From: Thelonectria olida
Taxonomy: Eukaryota > Ascomycota > Sordariomycetes > Hypocreales > Nectriaceae
Assembly (NCBI GenBank): GCA_020736575.1
Contig: JAGPYM010000008.1
Location: forward strand, 1,286,001-1,350,000
Direction of reading: 5' to 3'
Length of the DNA stretch: 64,000 nucleotides
Shown: in pieces, positions 10,978-22,569 of the stretch
Position numbering within the stretch: position 1 is the stretch's first letter
Layout of the letters: each line of letters starts with the position of its first letter
Position numbers and translations under genes: made by a program
The notes under the pieces: model-generated
The model's input: only the letters and a program-made list of their open reading frames with translations
What the model was told of the DNA's origin: nothing
Databases searched by the model: none

Positions 10978-12956
10978 TTCTGCGAATTACGAGTGTGAAG
11001 CAGTAGATTCTGAGGAGGTTTTCTTTTGGATCGAGTAGCTATTGGGATTTATTCTTCATCACCTGATAAACACTCTTTGGACCCTTCTACCTGATGCACT
11101 GAAACAGGTGATTTTCTAGACGATGCTCCGTGTCCTTTCCAGCATCTTGGTTGCAAACAGAAGCTTCGGCGTTTCATGCTCCGAAGCGATTTTGATGCTG
11201 GCTTCATATGTCGCCCCCATGTCGACTGGACGCCACGTGAGCGTAAGACATGAGGGGAAGGCCAATCCAAGGGTCTCTCGTCGGTATTCCAGTACCTCAG
11301 CAACCAACGCAATCCATACCTAGGTGCATTCCATTGTCCAAGCTACGATGGTGCGTGTTTTGGTGTCGGGGTGGACGATTACTTGGTTGAGACAAAAAGG
11401 TGCATGGGGGATTGCGACGATCCACCAATCAACTTACATGACGGACGAAGGCGTGGTGACCTCGGCTGTCATCGGTTTACGACTTATCCAGGATAACTGA
11501 AGGAAGGCATTGGTTGAAAGACGACTGGCCATGCAAACTCGAGTCTCTTGTCATTCATCATGACTCTTCCATGCCTGATCGCAATGACGCAAAAGCAACC
11601 TTGCACTTTCTCATGACAGCTCAGGTGTCCGAGTATTCGGACCTAAGCAATTACCCCGCTCCCTGGGCGACGGGATGGGCACTTCCGAGGCGAGGAAAAG
11701 GTGACGATACTGTGGCGTGCCATTGCGAGACGAATCAGTGTGACAAGCGATTCTGCTTTCTTGTGACAGAAGCGACGGCTCAAACTATGATAAGAAGCAG
11801 CGAATTGTTTTACTTCTGATTGGCAGCAGAAACCTTCTAAGATTCAGCAACTGGAATTGACAGTTGAAGCTTGATAGGCTCTGTCGCTGCTCGAGCATTC
11901 TAGACTTTCCTAGACTCCCCAGGCGCCTCTAGTACATACAGTGCAATCGCTCTCCCACAACACTGTAGAGTTTACGCACTGTCCTGAATGTGTCAACCAC
12001 TGCAACATCATTGCGACCATCGCCAACAGCCAAGAAATAGATTTGGGGAATATCCTGAGGCCGACCGAGCAATGTCAGGAGATGTCGTTTGTTCTGCAGT
12101 AATCCTCCCCGCAAAAATGACCAGTTGACGGATCCAATGGTTCCTCATTGGCCCGTCTTCCGCTTTTATCCCACGAGGGATCGGCGCTGCCAACGACTCG
12201 CTGAAGCCCGCTGTGGTGAGCGGGAGATGCACCCAGAACGACTTTTCGGGCAGTGGAGTGGAGGTGTTCGCGTTAGTGGCTGGACGGATTCGTCGCCCGT
12301 CGGCCAAGTCCGCACTGTATTTCTCAGCGGGCTCCATCCCAGCACCTCCTTCCCCGCAGCCATGTGACTGGCCATAATGCGGTGGCGGGCTCGGCGGACA
12401 GGGAACAGGGAGCGGAGCACAGTGTGTAGGATTCGCCACTGATTGGCCACTGACCTTGGAAACTCACCCAACCGTTGGCTTGCAGAAATTCAACGGCGGC
12501 GGGAGTCACAGTGCAGGTGCCGCGACCCTGTCCCACGATAGGCTTTCCGTGAAAAAGTCAACATTTTTCCCACTGTGTCCTCCCCGAGTGCTCCGAGCGT
12601 CTTCTCCTTCCATCCCTCCTCCGTCGCCCTTTTCAAGCCTGACACATCCACCTCCGTTGCCGACTCACCGCTGCACAGAACCCGTCTCCTCAGTCATCAA
12701 TCTAAGACATCATCGTCGCTTCTTCGCCGTTTGCAACACCTTCTGTCAAGAAACAAAACCGCTTCTCGACCCATCGTCAAAGTTTTTTCTCGCATCACAC
12801 CACCCACTCAACAAAAATCTTCAATTGAATCACCAGTCGTCCTCTCGACCACTACGCCAGTTTACATCTGCCGACGTCCTCGAGCCCCCTCAGTACCATC
12901 TTACAATTCCGTCCTCGCGACACAGTCAGACTCACACCCGTACACCCTTGTCAACA
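10978..12956. other. Intergenic region, shared upstream region of CAP10 and antizyme genes
   Basis: No convincing gene. Short overlapping frames on both strands lack family motifs and fungal codon bias. The right end (about 12,560-12,956) is strongly pyrimidine-rich and is probably the transcribed leader of the antizyme gene. The antizyme zero frame is open without a stop from 12456, so an N-terminally extended start is formally possible, but the ATG at 12957 has the best context (CAACAATGG). Confidence 0.6.
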
Positions 12957-13848
12957 ATGGCGCCCATGAGAAATCAAAACATCAATTGTAGTAGTAATTA
13001 CGGCGAGGTCGTTGAGCAGGTCAACGTCCTTGCCTCCTGCTACATCGTCGACTCTGTTGCCAACCTCAAGGGCCTCCACTACTGCACTACGGGGGTTGCC
13101 GGGGCCGAGTGGTATTCCTGAGGTCCCTTCCTCAGGTCTACCCTCCCCTCCAACAAGCCCCCCCCTCGCTGCATTAACCTCGTCCAACGAGCTCGCCCTT
13201 CTGCCCAAGAGCAAGAAGCGCGAGATCCCAGGCCGGCGCCTGGCACGGCGAGGGGGGGCAGCACTCTCGATCAGGGAAGAATGTGAGAGATTCTTCTGCG
13301 AGTCCATGAAGACGGCTTTCCATGGTGAGATGAGTCCGTCGATGAATGGCTCCGGCCTGTCTGGTGCTTATTTGCAAACGCCGCCGCCCGATGACCGGCT
13401 TCCCGACCACTTCCGACAATCCTTCTCCGACGACAAGCTTCCTGCTTTCAACGTCGAGGCTTGGCTTGAGGTCTGGGACTATGCCGGAGGGGCGAGCTTC
13501 CGCGCCTTTGTCGCAAACGATGGAGAGGAGAAATCTCTCTTTGTCTTCTTCGACGCTGAAGGTGTGATGGGCAGAGATCTGAAAAAGGCGTAAGTTTGTC
13601 TCCGCATATTAATCAACTTCAACTAACATCTCCTTTTCAGTCTCATGGCCCTCATCGAAATCGCCGACGGTCCTCTGGACTGTTCCCACGTTGTCACTTG
13701 CATTGATAGGCGTATCCCTCTGGATGAGACGCGATCTTTGTCCAAGAGTCTTCAATGGGTCGGCTTTGAGATGACCACTCTTGACCACTGGGCTCATGAC
13801 TTGGATGTTACGAGTAAGAGGTGGATGTTGATGGGTATGGAGCTCTAG
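12957..13848 (+). CDS. OAZ1: Ornithine decarboxylase antizyme, expressed by +1 frameshift
   Basis: Antizyme binds ornithine decarboxylase, inhibits it and sends it to the proteasome without ubiquitin, closing the polyamine feedback loop. ORF1 (12957-13121, 54 codons) ends in WYS at TAT TCC TGA. Skipping T13119 moves ribosomes into ORF2, which reads EVPSSGLPSPPTSPP, then continues to 13589. A 51-nt intron (13590-13640, donor GTAAGT, branch CTAAC) joins exon 13641-13848. The full product is 279 aa. The C-terminal half carries the antizyme fold: WLEVWDYAGG, SLFVFFDAEG, LMALIEIAD, HVVTCIDRR, LQWVGFEM and the terminal MLMGMEL. The two-frame layout and TCC-TGA shift site match the known fungal and animal antizyme design, so this is not a broken gene. 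It converges on HIS7 with a 375-bp gap. Confidence 0.95.
13113..13124 (+). promoter_or_regulatory. Programmed +1 ribosomal frameshift site of antizyme mRNA
   Basis: The recoding site is TAT TCC TGA GGT. TCC (13116-13118) sits in the P site and the ORF1 stop TGA (13119-13121) in the A site. A +1 slip omits T13119 and decodes GAG (13120-13122) next. The UCC-UGA pair is the established antizyme shift site, and its efficiency rises with polyamine level in organisms where it has been tested. I did not identify a firm downstream stimulator by eye. Confidence 0.93.
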
Positions 13849-14223
13849 GTTCCATGACTTTTTTTTTTTGGAGTTCAAGGACGAAATGCAATTTCTTTCC
13901 TTTTGATTCTGATTATGCTTTCCTTGCTTTTTTTCACGTCTGGTTTCGGACTGTTGGTTCAAAATTGGTTCTTTATTTTCTCCTAACCTCACAAACCCCT
14001 GGTAGCCTCTTGGTTCGAACTGCAAAAGCCCTGAAAAGTTGGCACGCCTTGTATCATGACACCCAAGGTGTTCAAGCGTATGGAGCTGTCTCTGTCTTTG
14101 GTCTTGGGATTCACATCATGATGTTTACGTCAGTTAGCTGGGCCGCGTCAAGCGGATGGATCAATCATTGGAGAATGATAGTCTAATTAACTTTTGTGCT
14201 CTTCTATATATCATTGATCCCAT
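13849..14223. other. Convergent 3' region between antizyme and HIS7
   Basis: A T-rich stretch directly follows the antizyme stop (T-run at about 13860-13870). The segment probably holds the 3' untranslated regions of both convergent genes. No gene is seen. Confidence 0.6.
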
Positions 14224-15913
14224 CTAAATGTTCTCAAATGTCCGCACCTGTAGTCCCTTCTCTTCCAAGTAATCTTTGACCTGCTTGACCGTGTACTCTC
14301 CCCTGTGGAACATTCCGGCGCCCAGAGCAGCGTCAGTAGTCGTCTTCTCGAAAACATCCTGGAAGTGGCCTGGGTTTCCGGCGCCGCTTGACGCAATGAC
14401 GGGGATGCGGATGGCCTCCTTGACCTGGGTGATGAGCTCGTGGTCGAAGCCGCTGTTGGTGCCGTCCTTGTCGATGCAGTTGAGGAGGATCTCGCCGGCG
14501 CCCATGGCCTCAACGGCCTGGACGAGCTCGACAACGTCCATGTCGCGGGTCTCTCGGCCGCCCTTGATGGTGCATGCGTACCAACAGTATTCCTCACCCT
14601 TGGGACCTGGGAAGTTGGTGCGGATGATGTTGTGGCGGGTGGCATCGGGCTTGGGGACGTAGACGCGCTTGGGGTCGACGCTGACGACGACGGCCTGGTT
14701 GCCGTAGGCGCGGGAGATCTGCTCAATAGCCGTGTTGCCGAAGAGCCTGCGGTCCTGCTGATAGTACTCCTCAGCAGCCAGCACGGCATCTGAACCGATG
14801 GAGACCTTGTCGGCTCCTGACTTGAAGTACATGGTTGCAATCTCGAGGGCGGAGACTTTGCTGCCGTCGGTATCGACTGTGTCTCGAATGCCACCGCCGA
14901 TGGTCAGGGGCACAAAGACGGTGCGCGAGGTTTGGCGGAGGATCTCGAGCATGGGCAGGTCGGCGACGGGGCAGTCACGGAAGGACGTGATGTTGAGGAA
15001 CGTGACCTCATCAGCCCCGGATTCGTAATACTTCTTGGCCATCTCGACGGGCTTGCCGAGATTGCGTACGTTGCGGTCGTCGCCCTTCTCGCGAACGTCG
15101 TACTGATCGCCCTTTGTGACGACGAGGTCACCTTGGTCATTGGTTCGGACGTCGAGACAGGCAATGACACGACGGGTGAGGCTGTCCTTGAACTCGACGT
15201 CAAGACCTTGAGGAGGGGGCGCGGCGAGTGCTTTGGGTCCATCGCCAGTCAAAAAGGCACGGATGGTGCGTAGACCAGCGACGCCCGACTTCTCAGGGTG
15301 GAATTGAGTGGCATAGATATTTCCCTTGGCTACAGCACCGACAAACGTCTCGGAGCCGTAGGTGCCCGTGGCCACGGTCCATCCTTGAGCCTCGAGCTCA
15401 CCCCTCTTATACGGCAGTTTGAACGAGTGGACGTAATAATACTTTGAGTCTGGTTGGAGATCGTACATGGTGACGCCGCCAGTGGTCGCATTGTTCCATC
15501 CGATGTGGGGGACAGCCTTGTTCGAGTCGTCAAAGCGATCGAGCGAGCCCTTGATGACGCCGAGACCGGGGACGTCAGGGTCCTCGACGGAGCCCTCGAA
15601 CAGAGCCTGCAGGCCGACGCAGATGGCGAAGAAGGGCTTTCCGGAGTCGATGTGTTTTCGGACGGGCTCGAGGTAGCCTGCTTGGGAGAGCTGGGAGAGG
15701 CAGTGGCCAAAGTGGCCTACGCCGGGGAGGATGAGTTTCTGCGGTCGAGGTTAGCTTGGAGATGTCGAAGGACGACGGAGATGCGCCAACCTCGGCCTTG
15801 GGGACATCCTCGGGTGATCGAACCCATTCGACGTCGTACCCTTGGCTCTCAATGGCGTTCACCAGGCTCCTGATGTTGCCGGCGACGTAGTCTAACAGGT
15901 GAACGGTGGGCAT
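14224..15913 (-). CDS. HIS7: Imidazole glycerol phosphate synthase, fused HisH-HisF
   Basis: Fifth step of histidine synthesis: a glutaminase domain releases ammonia that the cyclase domain uses to turn PRFAR into imidazole glycerol phosphate and AICAR. Exon 1 is 15913-15791 and exon 2 is 15738-14224, with a 52-nt phase-0 intron; the product is 545 aa (yeast His7 is 552). The glutaminase domain has the nucleophile Cys81 in FFAICVGLQ and the His/Glu pair in QFHPEKS. The (beta-alpha)8 cyclase starts near [10 protein letters not shown], with [18 protein letters not shown] and [11 protein letters not shown] phosphate-binding loops. It is divergent from the TFIIIC gene with 649 bp between starts. 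An exact TGAGTCA box lies 187 bp upstream of the ATG. Confidence 0.97.
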
Positions 15914-16562
15914 CTTGGGCCCTGGATTGTGGTGGTTTGGAGGGGTATCGGAGTCGAGAAAAAGAAGGTGGGGGGATCGACGGGCGATGAAGGCGAAGAA
16001 CTTGGACAATGGCTGGGTATTTAGGTTGATGAATATATGAGTAACAGTCGAAATTCGCAATAGATGATGTATACGGAGTATGTAAATAAATACGCGATGT
16101 GAGTCAAAATTGAGGGGATTCGGGATTTTGCGACGGGTGCAACAAATCAAGTTCAATTCAATTCAAAGGCGAAGATGAGTCCTCAATTGCTGCGATAGCG
16201 GCTCTTTGTTGCTGCCCCGCCTAATCCCCTGCCCCTCCATTGCTTGGGCGTTCAATTGCGCAAAGCAAAAATGTCAGAAAGTCAGTGATGCGATTTTAGT
16301 GCCGCTTCTGACCGACCTCGTCGGACTCTTGACGGATCCCGACTGCAGCTTGCATCCGGAAGCCTCGGGACTCGGGCAGCTGAAGGGACATGCAAACCGC
16401 ACCACGTTTCGCTCAATCCACCCGGTTTCTCTCCTTTTCCTTTGTTTAAACGGGTTCGACGATCCCGCCTGGGGGGAACTGGCAGGCGTGAGCAGAGGAG
16501 TCGCCTGCCCTTCTTTCGCTTCTGTCGTCTCGGCGACAACACTACACCACTCCTCAACCGAC
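15914..16562. promoter_or_regulatory. Bidirectional promoter region of HIS7 and the TFIIIC subunit gene
   Basis: 649 bp between divergent start codons. It contains TGAGTCA at 16100-16106 and a related TGAGTCC at about 16175, on the HIS7 side. A TACGGAGTA word lies near 16071. The half next to the TFIIIC gene is more GC-rich. Confidence 0.55.
16100..16106. promoter_or_regulatory. Gcn4/CPC1-type binding site (TGAGTCA)
   Basis: This is an exact match to the palindromic TGA(C/G)TCA element bound by the bZIP activator of general amino acid control. It sits 187 bp upstream of the HIS7 start codon, a typical position for starvation-induced histidine genes. That it works here is inferred from context. 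Confidence 0.65.
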
Positions 16563-17812
16563 ATGGCTTCTGCGGTCGACGAAGCCACACTTGCGAATGC
16601 GCCCGGTGCGCTGGGCCTCCAGGAGCTCCAAGAGGATGATCAAGACGAATGGGAGTACGAATACTCGACTACCGAGACCGAGGTGCGCAATGCCCTCTGC
16701 GCTTATGTGCATTGCCTAACAACCCATAGACCTACTACCTGACCATCGAGCTGTCTCATCCCGAGTTCAAGGATCGCCAATCTAAGGCAGTCCATCATAG
16801 TCGAGGCGGTTACTACAAACATTGGCTGGACCAAACCCCCGGCCAGCTTAAGGCAGCTGGCGAGGCCGACCACGAAGGCGATAACGACAACGATGACGAG
16901 CCGCTCCCAGAACCAGAAGCGGACGACGACGAGCCAGACATCGATCCCGAGCTTCACGACAAGGGAAAAGGCGTGGATCGTGAAGGCGACAACGACAATG
17001 ACAAGGCGCAAGGAAACAACGAGGACAACGACCAGGTGGAGGATATCCAAGTCCTGGACCTACACTCGAACAACCCTATAATTTCGTACAAGGGTCGTGT
17101 TTTTGAAGGTGAATGGGCCGAAGTCATCGGAACAGAGGCCATCTTCGCCCATCGCGACACGGAGAAGCCGTTGCCTGCATTGCGTCGCTTGGATAAGAAT
17201 CTGGACCTGCTCGCAGCCAGCGCATCCCGCATCTTGACAAAGGAGAAGATATTGAAGCCCAGCGTACCGAAAGAGGACCCCCTGGCAGCGATTCGAGAAG
17301 AGTGGAACATTCGCATCCCCGTGGGCAAAGATCGAACCGGAGAGCGTGCGGAGCAAACCCGGTTCTTGGAAAACCTAATTGCCCTCAAGATTAAGAAGGG
17401 CGAGACGGATCGGGTTACGGTATACGCAAGAGATGGAGAGGGGAAGGACTTCAAGGACAGCCGAGACCCCGATTACAAGCCGCGCCGGAGGAGAAGGCTG
17501 CTCAATGAAGATGGTGAGGAGGTCATACCCAAACGAGATCGACGCCGTGGATTGCGGCGGGTTGGACGGCCGAGAATCCGACTTGGACGCGTCCGTGGAG
17601 GCGCAGCTGCGGCCGCGCCGACGGCTCCAGCAATAGACGTCGGCGCTGTGGTAAATGGTTCCAATGTGCTATCGACACCCACTCCAGACCGTTGGGAGGA
17701 ACTTGACGAGAGAGAGGACGAGGACGACGAGGACGAGGACGACAATGACGATGAGGATATGGAGGATAGCAGCGAGTCGGATGAAGATGAAGACATGACC
17801 GCAATGAATTAA
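16563..17812 (+). CDS. TFIIIC subunit with triple-barrel domain (tau55/GTF3C6/Sfc7 type)
   Basis: Predicted subunit of TFIIIC, which recruits RNA polymerase III to tRNA genes. Exons 16563-16682 and 16730-17812 flank a 47-nt intron and give 400 aa. The triple-barrel domain appears in two blocks: WEYEYSTTETETYYLTIEL (about 34-52) and LDLHSNNPIISYKGRVFEG then EWAEVIGTEAIF (about 148-180). An acidic insert (about 85-145) separates them. Downstream is a basic stretch with an AT-hook-like RRVGRPRIRLG, an Ala-rich linker and a very acidic tail of D/E runs (about 370-395). Fungal versions vary in length; the N-terminal phosphatase-like domain of yeast tau55 is absent, as in S. pombe Sfc7. Confidence 0.85.
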
Positions 17813-20800
17813 GGACAAGAACAAGCGAGCCCGTGATCGACCGAGCCGCCCCCCTCTAACAGCATCAAACCGTGCACTGTACAAAACTTAGGTATCCATT
17901 CCTACATTGCCGATACCTTCAGGACGCATGATTCAGCCAGAGGAGACCCTTTTCCTCCTTCTTCTCTAAGCAAAAGCTCAAACACCTTATCCGGGACTTT
18001 GGGATGGAAAGTGGCCAGGTTCGGCCATTGGCGCAAGAGATATGATACCCGTGGCACCAACGAGCGCCATTAATGGCAATGGGAACTTTAGTCAACACTC
18101 TTTTTCTGAGGTTATCGCGATTAACGACCTGGTTCATATGACTTGAATTTTCGTTTAGGAGGGGTGTGAAGGTGAAGGGTGCAGTGGGAGTGGACTTGGA
18201 CTGGTGGGTAGGGCTGATTTAGACGACGACGATGTGTTATCGGAGATGATGAAGGGTGGTGCATAACATGGCATTTCGTCCAAAGACGAGGCTCATGATG
18301 CCCACGATGTGCTGCGATGCGAAAACAAGCTTGAAGGTGAAGTTTGATAGCGGCAGCGGTGAAGGGCCAAGGATGGCCTACGTTGCCACCCACGCGTTGA
18401 ACGGTGAAGCCATCATTGGTTGATGGCCCTCGTGATGAAGGGTCAAGGACCACGACGGGGCAAGGCTCCAGGGACACGACCTTATTCGCGGTGTCGCATC
18501 AAAGGGGGGTAGGCGGCAAGTGTACACTACCTAAGTGCCAGCTTTTACGGATGCTCGTCTCAGCAAAACAACGCAAGTCCCAACATGCTTGGTCTCGAGT
18601 TGGATCCCGTGGGCACCTTATTTCCACTACCAATGCTCCTGGGAGCCTCCAGGAAGAATCTTGAAGGGACCGCGATGTGGGGTTTGGGGTCCCGGGGTCG
18701 GGGCTCCGTGCGAAAGGGACCCGACCCTCCCATGTGGCAGTGCTGGTGATGATGGTTCGTTGGCTGCTCCGTAACTCATTCTGGCCGTGAACCCGTCGTT
18801 GGTGCGCCGGCCGTCTATGGCGAGCAAGCTAGCACATGGCGGAGGGGCAATTGGATCCAGATTGGCGATGGAGGGAAAACCCCTGACAAACGAGACTCAA
18901 AACAAGGTTTGCGCTCCTGCTGGCTAATCACTCAATGGTAACAGGACGGGAGGAATACATGACAGTAGTCTGTAAGTGGGGAGGAGGTGAGCGATGGAGA
19001 CTGATATTGCAGGGAGATACGAGTAATATTCGTTCCTCGCTCTGCGTCGTCATTTTTCGCTCCAGTCGTTGGCGTGCCGAGTCTGCTTACCATAGATGAT
19101 GACGCTGTGAATTGGATGGCCGGTTGTACATCGTCGGCATTTGCTCATGGACTCAAATTGCGGCAATCCTGGTTGGCCCAAAGTCCCTCATCAGGCTCAT
19201 CCGAAGCGGACGCCTCTGTCTCTTCCGTCTTGGTCCTTCGGTGGTCTTCGGAGATGAACGATTGAAGACGCAGCATAAGGTAGTTTCTGTCTTAGTTCTT
19301 TACAGTGGTCCTTGGAGACGAGCGATTAAAGACGCCAACTAAGGCATAGTGAACCTAGGGACCCTAGGCCCCGACGATCGGCAGCAAGGTGTTACTCGTC
19401 GACGTTGTGTTGGGCTTCAGTCGAAGTTCCCTGACTAGTCGTGGTTAGCATTCATCGTGCGGGTTGCGCGACGGCGGCGACGCTCTTCAGGAAGGTCTTG
19501 GCGCGCGGGGGGCGCTCTAGAACTCTTGAACGTAGATCGCTTCGAGGTGCATTACTCGCTCCGATAACTAGGTGGTTAGCAGTACAAGGACCGACAGGAC
19601 GGGACCTGAAGCAGAAAGTACCGTTCAGTACTGTACCTCTGGCCATCTCGCGGGGAATTTTGTCTCACTCTTGACCTTGGGTCTTTGGGAACTGCCCTTG
19701 TGCCCCTCGGCTGCCCCTCTCCTCCAATCCCGCCATTTCCTTAGGACATGTCGTCCCCCTCTGGAGAAAATGTTCCATCCTCCGACAACGCTCCGTGACC
19801 AGTGAGTCCTACTCGTGGGTCGGCCCCGTGAGTCCAGTGACAGACTGGCGCCGTAATAAGTCATTCATCACTATCTTGTGAGCCATTCAGCCATGGGATG
19901 CATGGGAAATGGAGCATTGTTTCCCCGGCCACCCAGCCGCTGTTCCAGACCGACACAATGAGGTGAGAAGTGCGTGTCTGTCGAGGACCCCCGGGCCAAG
20001 CCCCAATAGTGGCCCATAGAGGCTACCCCGGCCTCGTGGGCTCGATCGGGGAGGTACTGGAGCTGAGATTCTGTATTCGTATTGGGGGACTGCGGGCTGG
20101 GAGGAATATGCCAACAGGGCAGGACAGTCGGCTATCGTATGTAGCAGGGACCATCTCCACATGCATCGGTGGGCTGTTGTTTGCTGCAAGATGGTTTGGT
20201 GGTGGGTGAACAGTTTAGACCGCCATGTCGTACTCTGAACAACAACCGATAGCTATCCTAATGAAGGAGACGCTGTCCCCGGTGAGCAACTGCCAACGCA
20301 AATAAACCTTGTTTGATCGAACAGTGCCGTTGTGCCGAAAAACAAATAATACGGGACTTGCCTTTTCGTGGTTTGTGGTGTCGTATTCATGATGGTCGAT
20401 GACGGTTATGGCGTTGATGGCAGTGGTTGCGGCTGTAGGTGATTCGAGCGTGTAAGCCCCCAAACATGCCCATCCGCACCCTCCTCTGGCAGAGAGAAGG
20501 GTACAGGCACAAAGACGGCCTTCAATCCATCTCTTATTCATTACCCAACTCGCCAAACGCAAGCTTGACCTATTCGCACACCTATGGCCTGAGCCCGGGC
20601 CATGCGTAGCTCTGGGTCTCAGTGGAGAGATGGCCCGTGAAGCCGGGTATTCGGTACGGGCCACGCAGTGAGGCCAATCCGGCGAGAGGTTGGTATTCGG
20701 TACGTTGATACTGAAGGCCTTGACTCGGGAGGTCGTTAGACATTCGGGCTTTCTCCTGGGGTGGCATGGAAGTGGAGGATGCTGAGGAACTTTAGGATAA

Positions 20801-22569
20801 TAATATTGGAGGTGAAGGAGTTGTGGGTGAGGAACGGCGTGAGGCTCTTTCCAGACAAAGGATAACTTGACACACCACCAGCGCCGTCCGTTTCACTGGG
20901 GCATTTTCTGCTGCCTGAGGATGCTCTCTTCCTCGGACTTCTATCATTCACGGCTTGAATTGTCCACTCACGAATCTCGACGCTGCCAAACCTCTCTTGT
21001 TTCGCAATGACAGTCTATTGATGCCCGGACTAAGAATTATGCCACTGAAACTCCGAGCCCATCTTGGCCTCGCCGCAACACTAAAAACAACCCATCGACC
21101 AGCCCAGTCACGTACTTCGGTACTGTATCACCTCCTAACCGCAAACCACGGTGAAGAGGGGTCCCTGGTCGATACCCTGTGGACATCGATCTGGAGCGGA
21201 ACCTCGCCCAACAGTGAACAGACCAAGCAGGTCGTGGTCGACGATAGTGGCGAGGAGAGGCTCCTCCTGTTCCTTCTTCGATCCTCTTTCATTGAGCTCT
21301 GCTTTCTCGTATTAACTTCAATAGCTTACTGAGGTTTGCGCGTCCGGCTTGCGTGTCTTCGTCCCCTCCGAAGATATGTCTTAATGAGTTTCCCAGTAGT
21401 TCTAGTCTCTCAACAGAGGCGTCGCCTAAAGCAAGGCACCAGTAACAGCATTCCTTACGCTGGTGTGTCAGGAACAAGCGCCCACTGCGAAGACGGGGGC
21501 TCTGACACCGAACGGGAGACGTCCAGACCGATGAGGTACTTGTTGGCCCCTGGAAGCACGACGGTGGCCAAGTACCTCACGGTACAAGACCCTGAAGGTA
21601 CCAAGTCAGAGAGAATTGGAGGTGACAGACGCACTGGACCGCGGGTGAGTTCGGCGGGGGAGTTGCGTGTTGTCTTGGCTTGGGTTGACACCGCTACGAC
21701 GTATTCGTACTCTGGCCTGACCCTGCCGCTCGTGAACTCGCTGACTTGCGGTGTCCCACTTGTCCCAGCCCTCTCTCGACTTACATACGAATGCGTGGTA
21801 AGCATCACCACCAGCAACGACTCAATTCGTTTCACGGGTGCCTGTCACTCCTCTCTCTTACTCTACACTGCCACTGGACCTTTTGAAGCCTACCAAGAGG
21901 ATACTTTATCCAAGGGAACAGAGGACAAAAAGAGGACAAAAAGGGCAGCCTGGCGTCCCCCTCCCCCACCCATCTTTGCCATTCCCGTCAAAGGCACGGG
22001 CAGAGATACACGCCCCTCATCGAAGAACCAACAACTGCACCAAAGTACGAGGTACAGGTACGGAAACAACACCCCCATGTCCATCCACCAGGCGCTACAC
22101 TACGGACTACGGACCTACGCTACCACTTCCGCCATCCACTAAAGCATCCCCTCCATCGGCCCCGTCCCTTAGGACCCCATCTTGCAACATCCTGGGCCAT
22201 CCCACGGCGCCTCGTTTTGTTTCTTCCCTTTCCCTGCCCTTCCCGTCTCTTTTCTTTCCTACATCACACCCCATCCCCTTCAAGGCCTGGCCCAGCCCGA
22301 ACGACTTGCCGCCAGCGGCGTCGTATATCCTCTCGTTCTTCCGTGATGCTCATATAGCTGGCCTATTTTCCATGCCCTCTCAGCATCTTTTCTCTCCTCC
22401 GCTTGTTACTCTATTACACCCCACGGACCGGGCGTCCCGACGAATTTATATCCGGACAATAGATCCCTCCCGCTATCGCCTTGTCGTCTCTACTCCGATA
22501 CTCGCTCTCCCCCTCCATCGTTGCGCCAGTCGCACTCAGGGCCCCGGCTGCCCGTCGAACCTGTAAGCC
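17813..22569. other. 4.7-kb gene-poor intergenic region
   Basis: No protein gene can be supported. The open frames are short or low in complexity and often lie opposite one another. It contains an imperfect tandem duplication at 19222-19335. From about 21,800 the plus strand is pyrimidine-rich, with an open frame (21838-22566) that stops three bases before the VPS62 ATG; I read this as VPS62 leader, not a gene. It could host non-coding RNA or decayed repeats. Confidence 0.55.
19222..19335. repeat. Imperfect tandem duplication, about 50-bp copies, differing by transitions only
   Basis: Copy 1 is about 19222-19271 and copy 2 about 19284-19335. Aligned by eye, they differ at about nine positions, all C/T or G/A, plus one 2-bp gap. 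No transversions were seen. The pattern would fit repeat-induced point mutation of an older duplicate. Confidence 0.5.

Noticed and set aside
13119..13121. In-frame stop in the antizyme gene read as a pseudogene mutation
   Set aside because: It is the conserved antizyme recoding stop; both frames on either side are intact.
13995..14025. GGTTCGAAC resembling a tRNA T-loop
   Set aside because: Flanking bases do not form a T-stem and there is no acceptor, D or anticodon arm.
16447..16470. GGGTTCGA element resembling a tRNA T-arm
   Set aside because: The loop would be nine bases and no other tRNA arms are present.
21336..22142. 268-codon plus-strand frame in the gene-poor tract
   Set aside because: Low complexity, no recognisable motif, overlaps open frames on the other strand; looks like leader or non-coding DNA.
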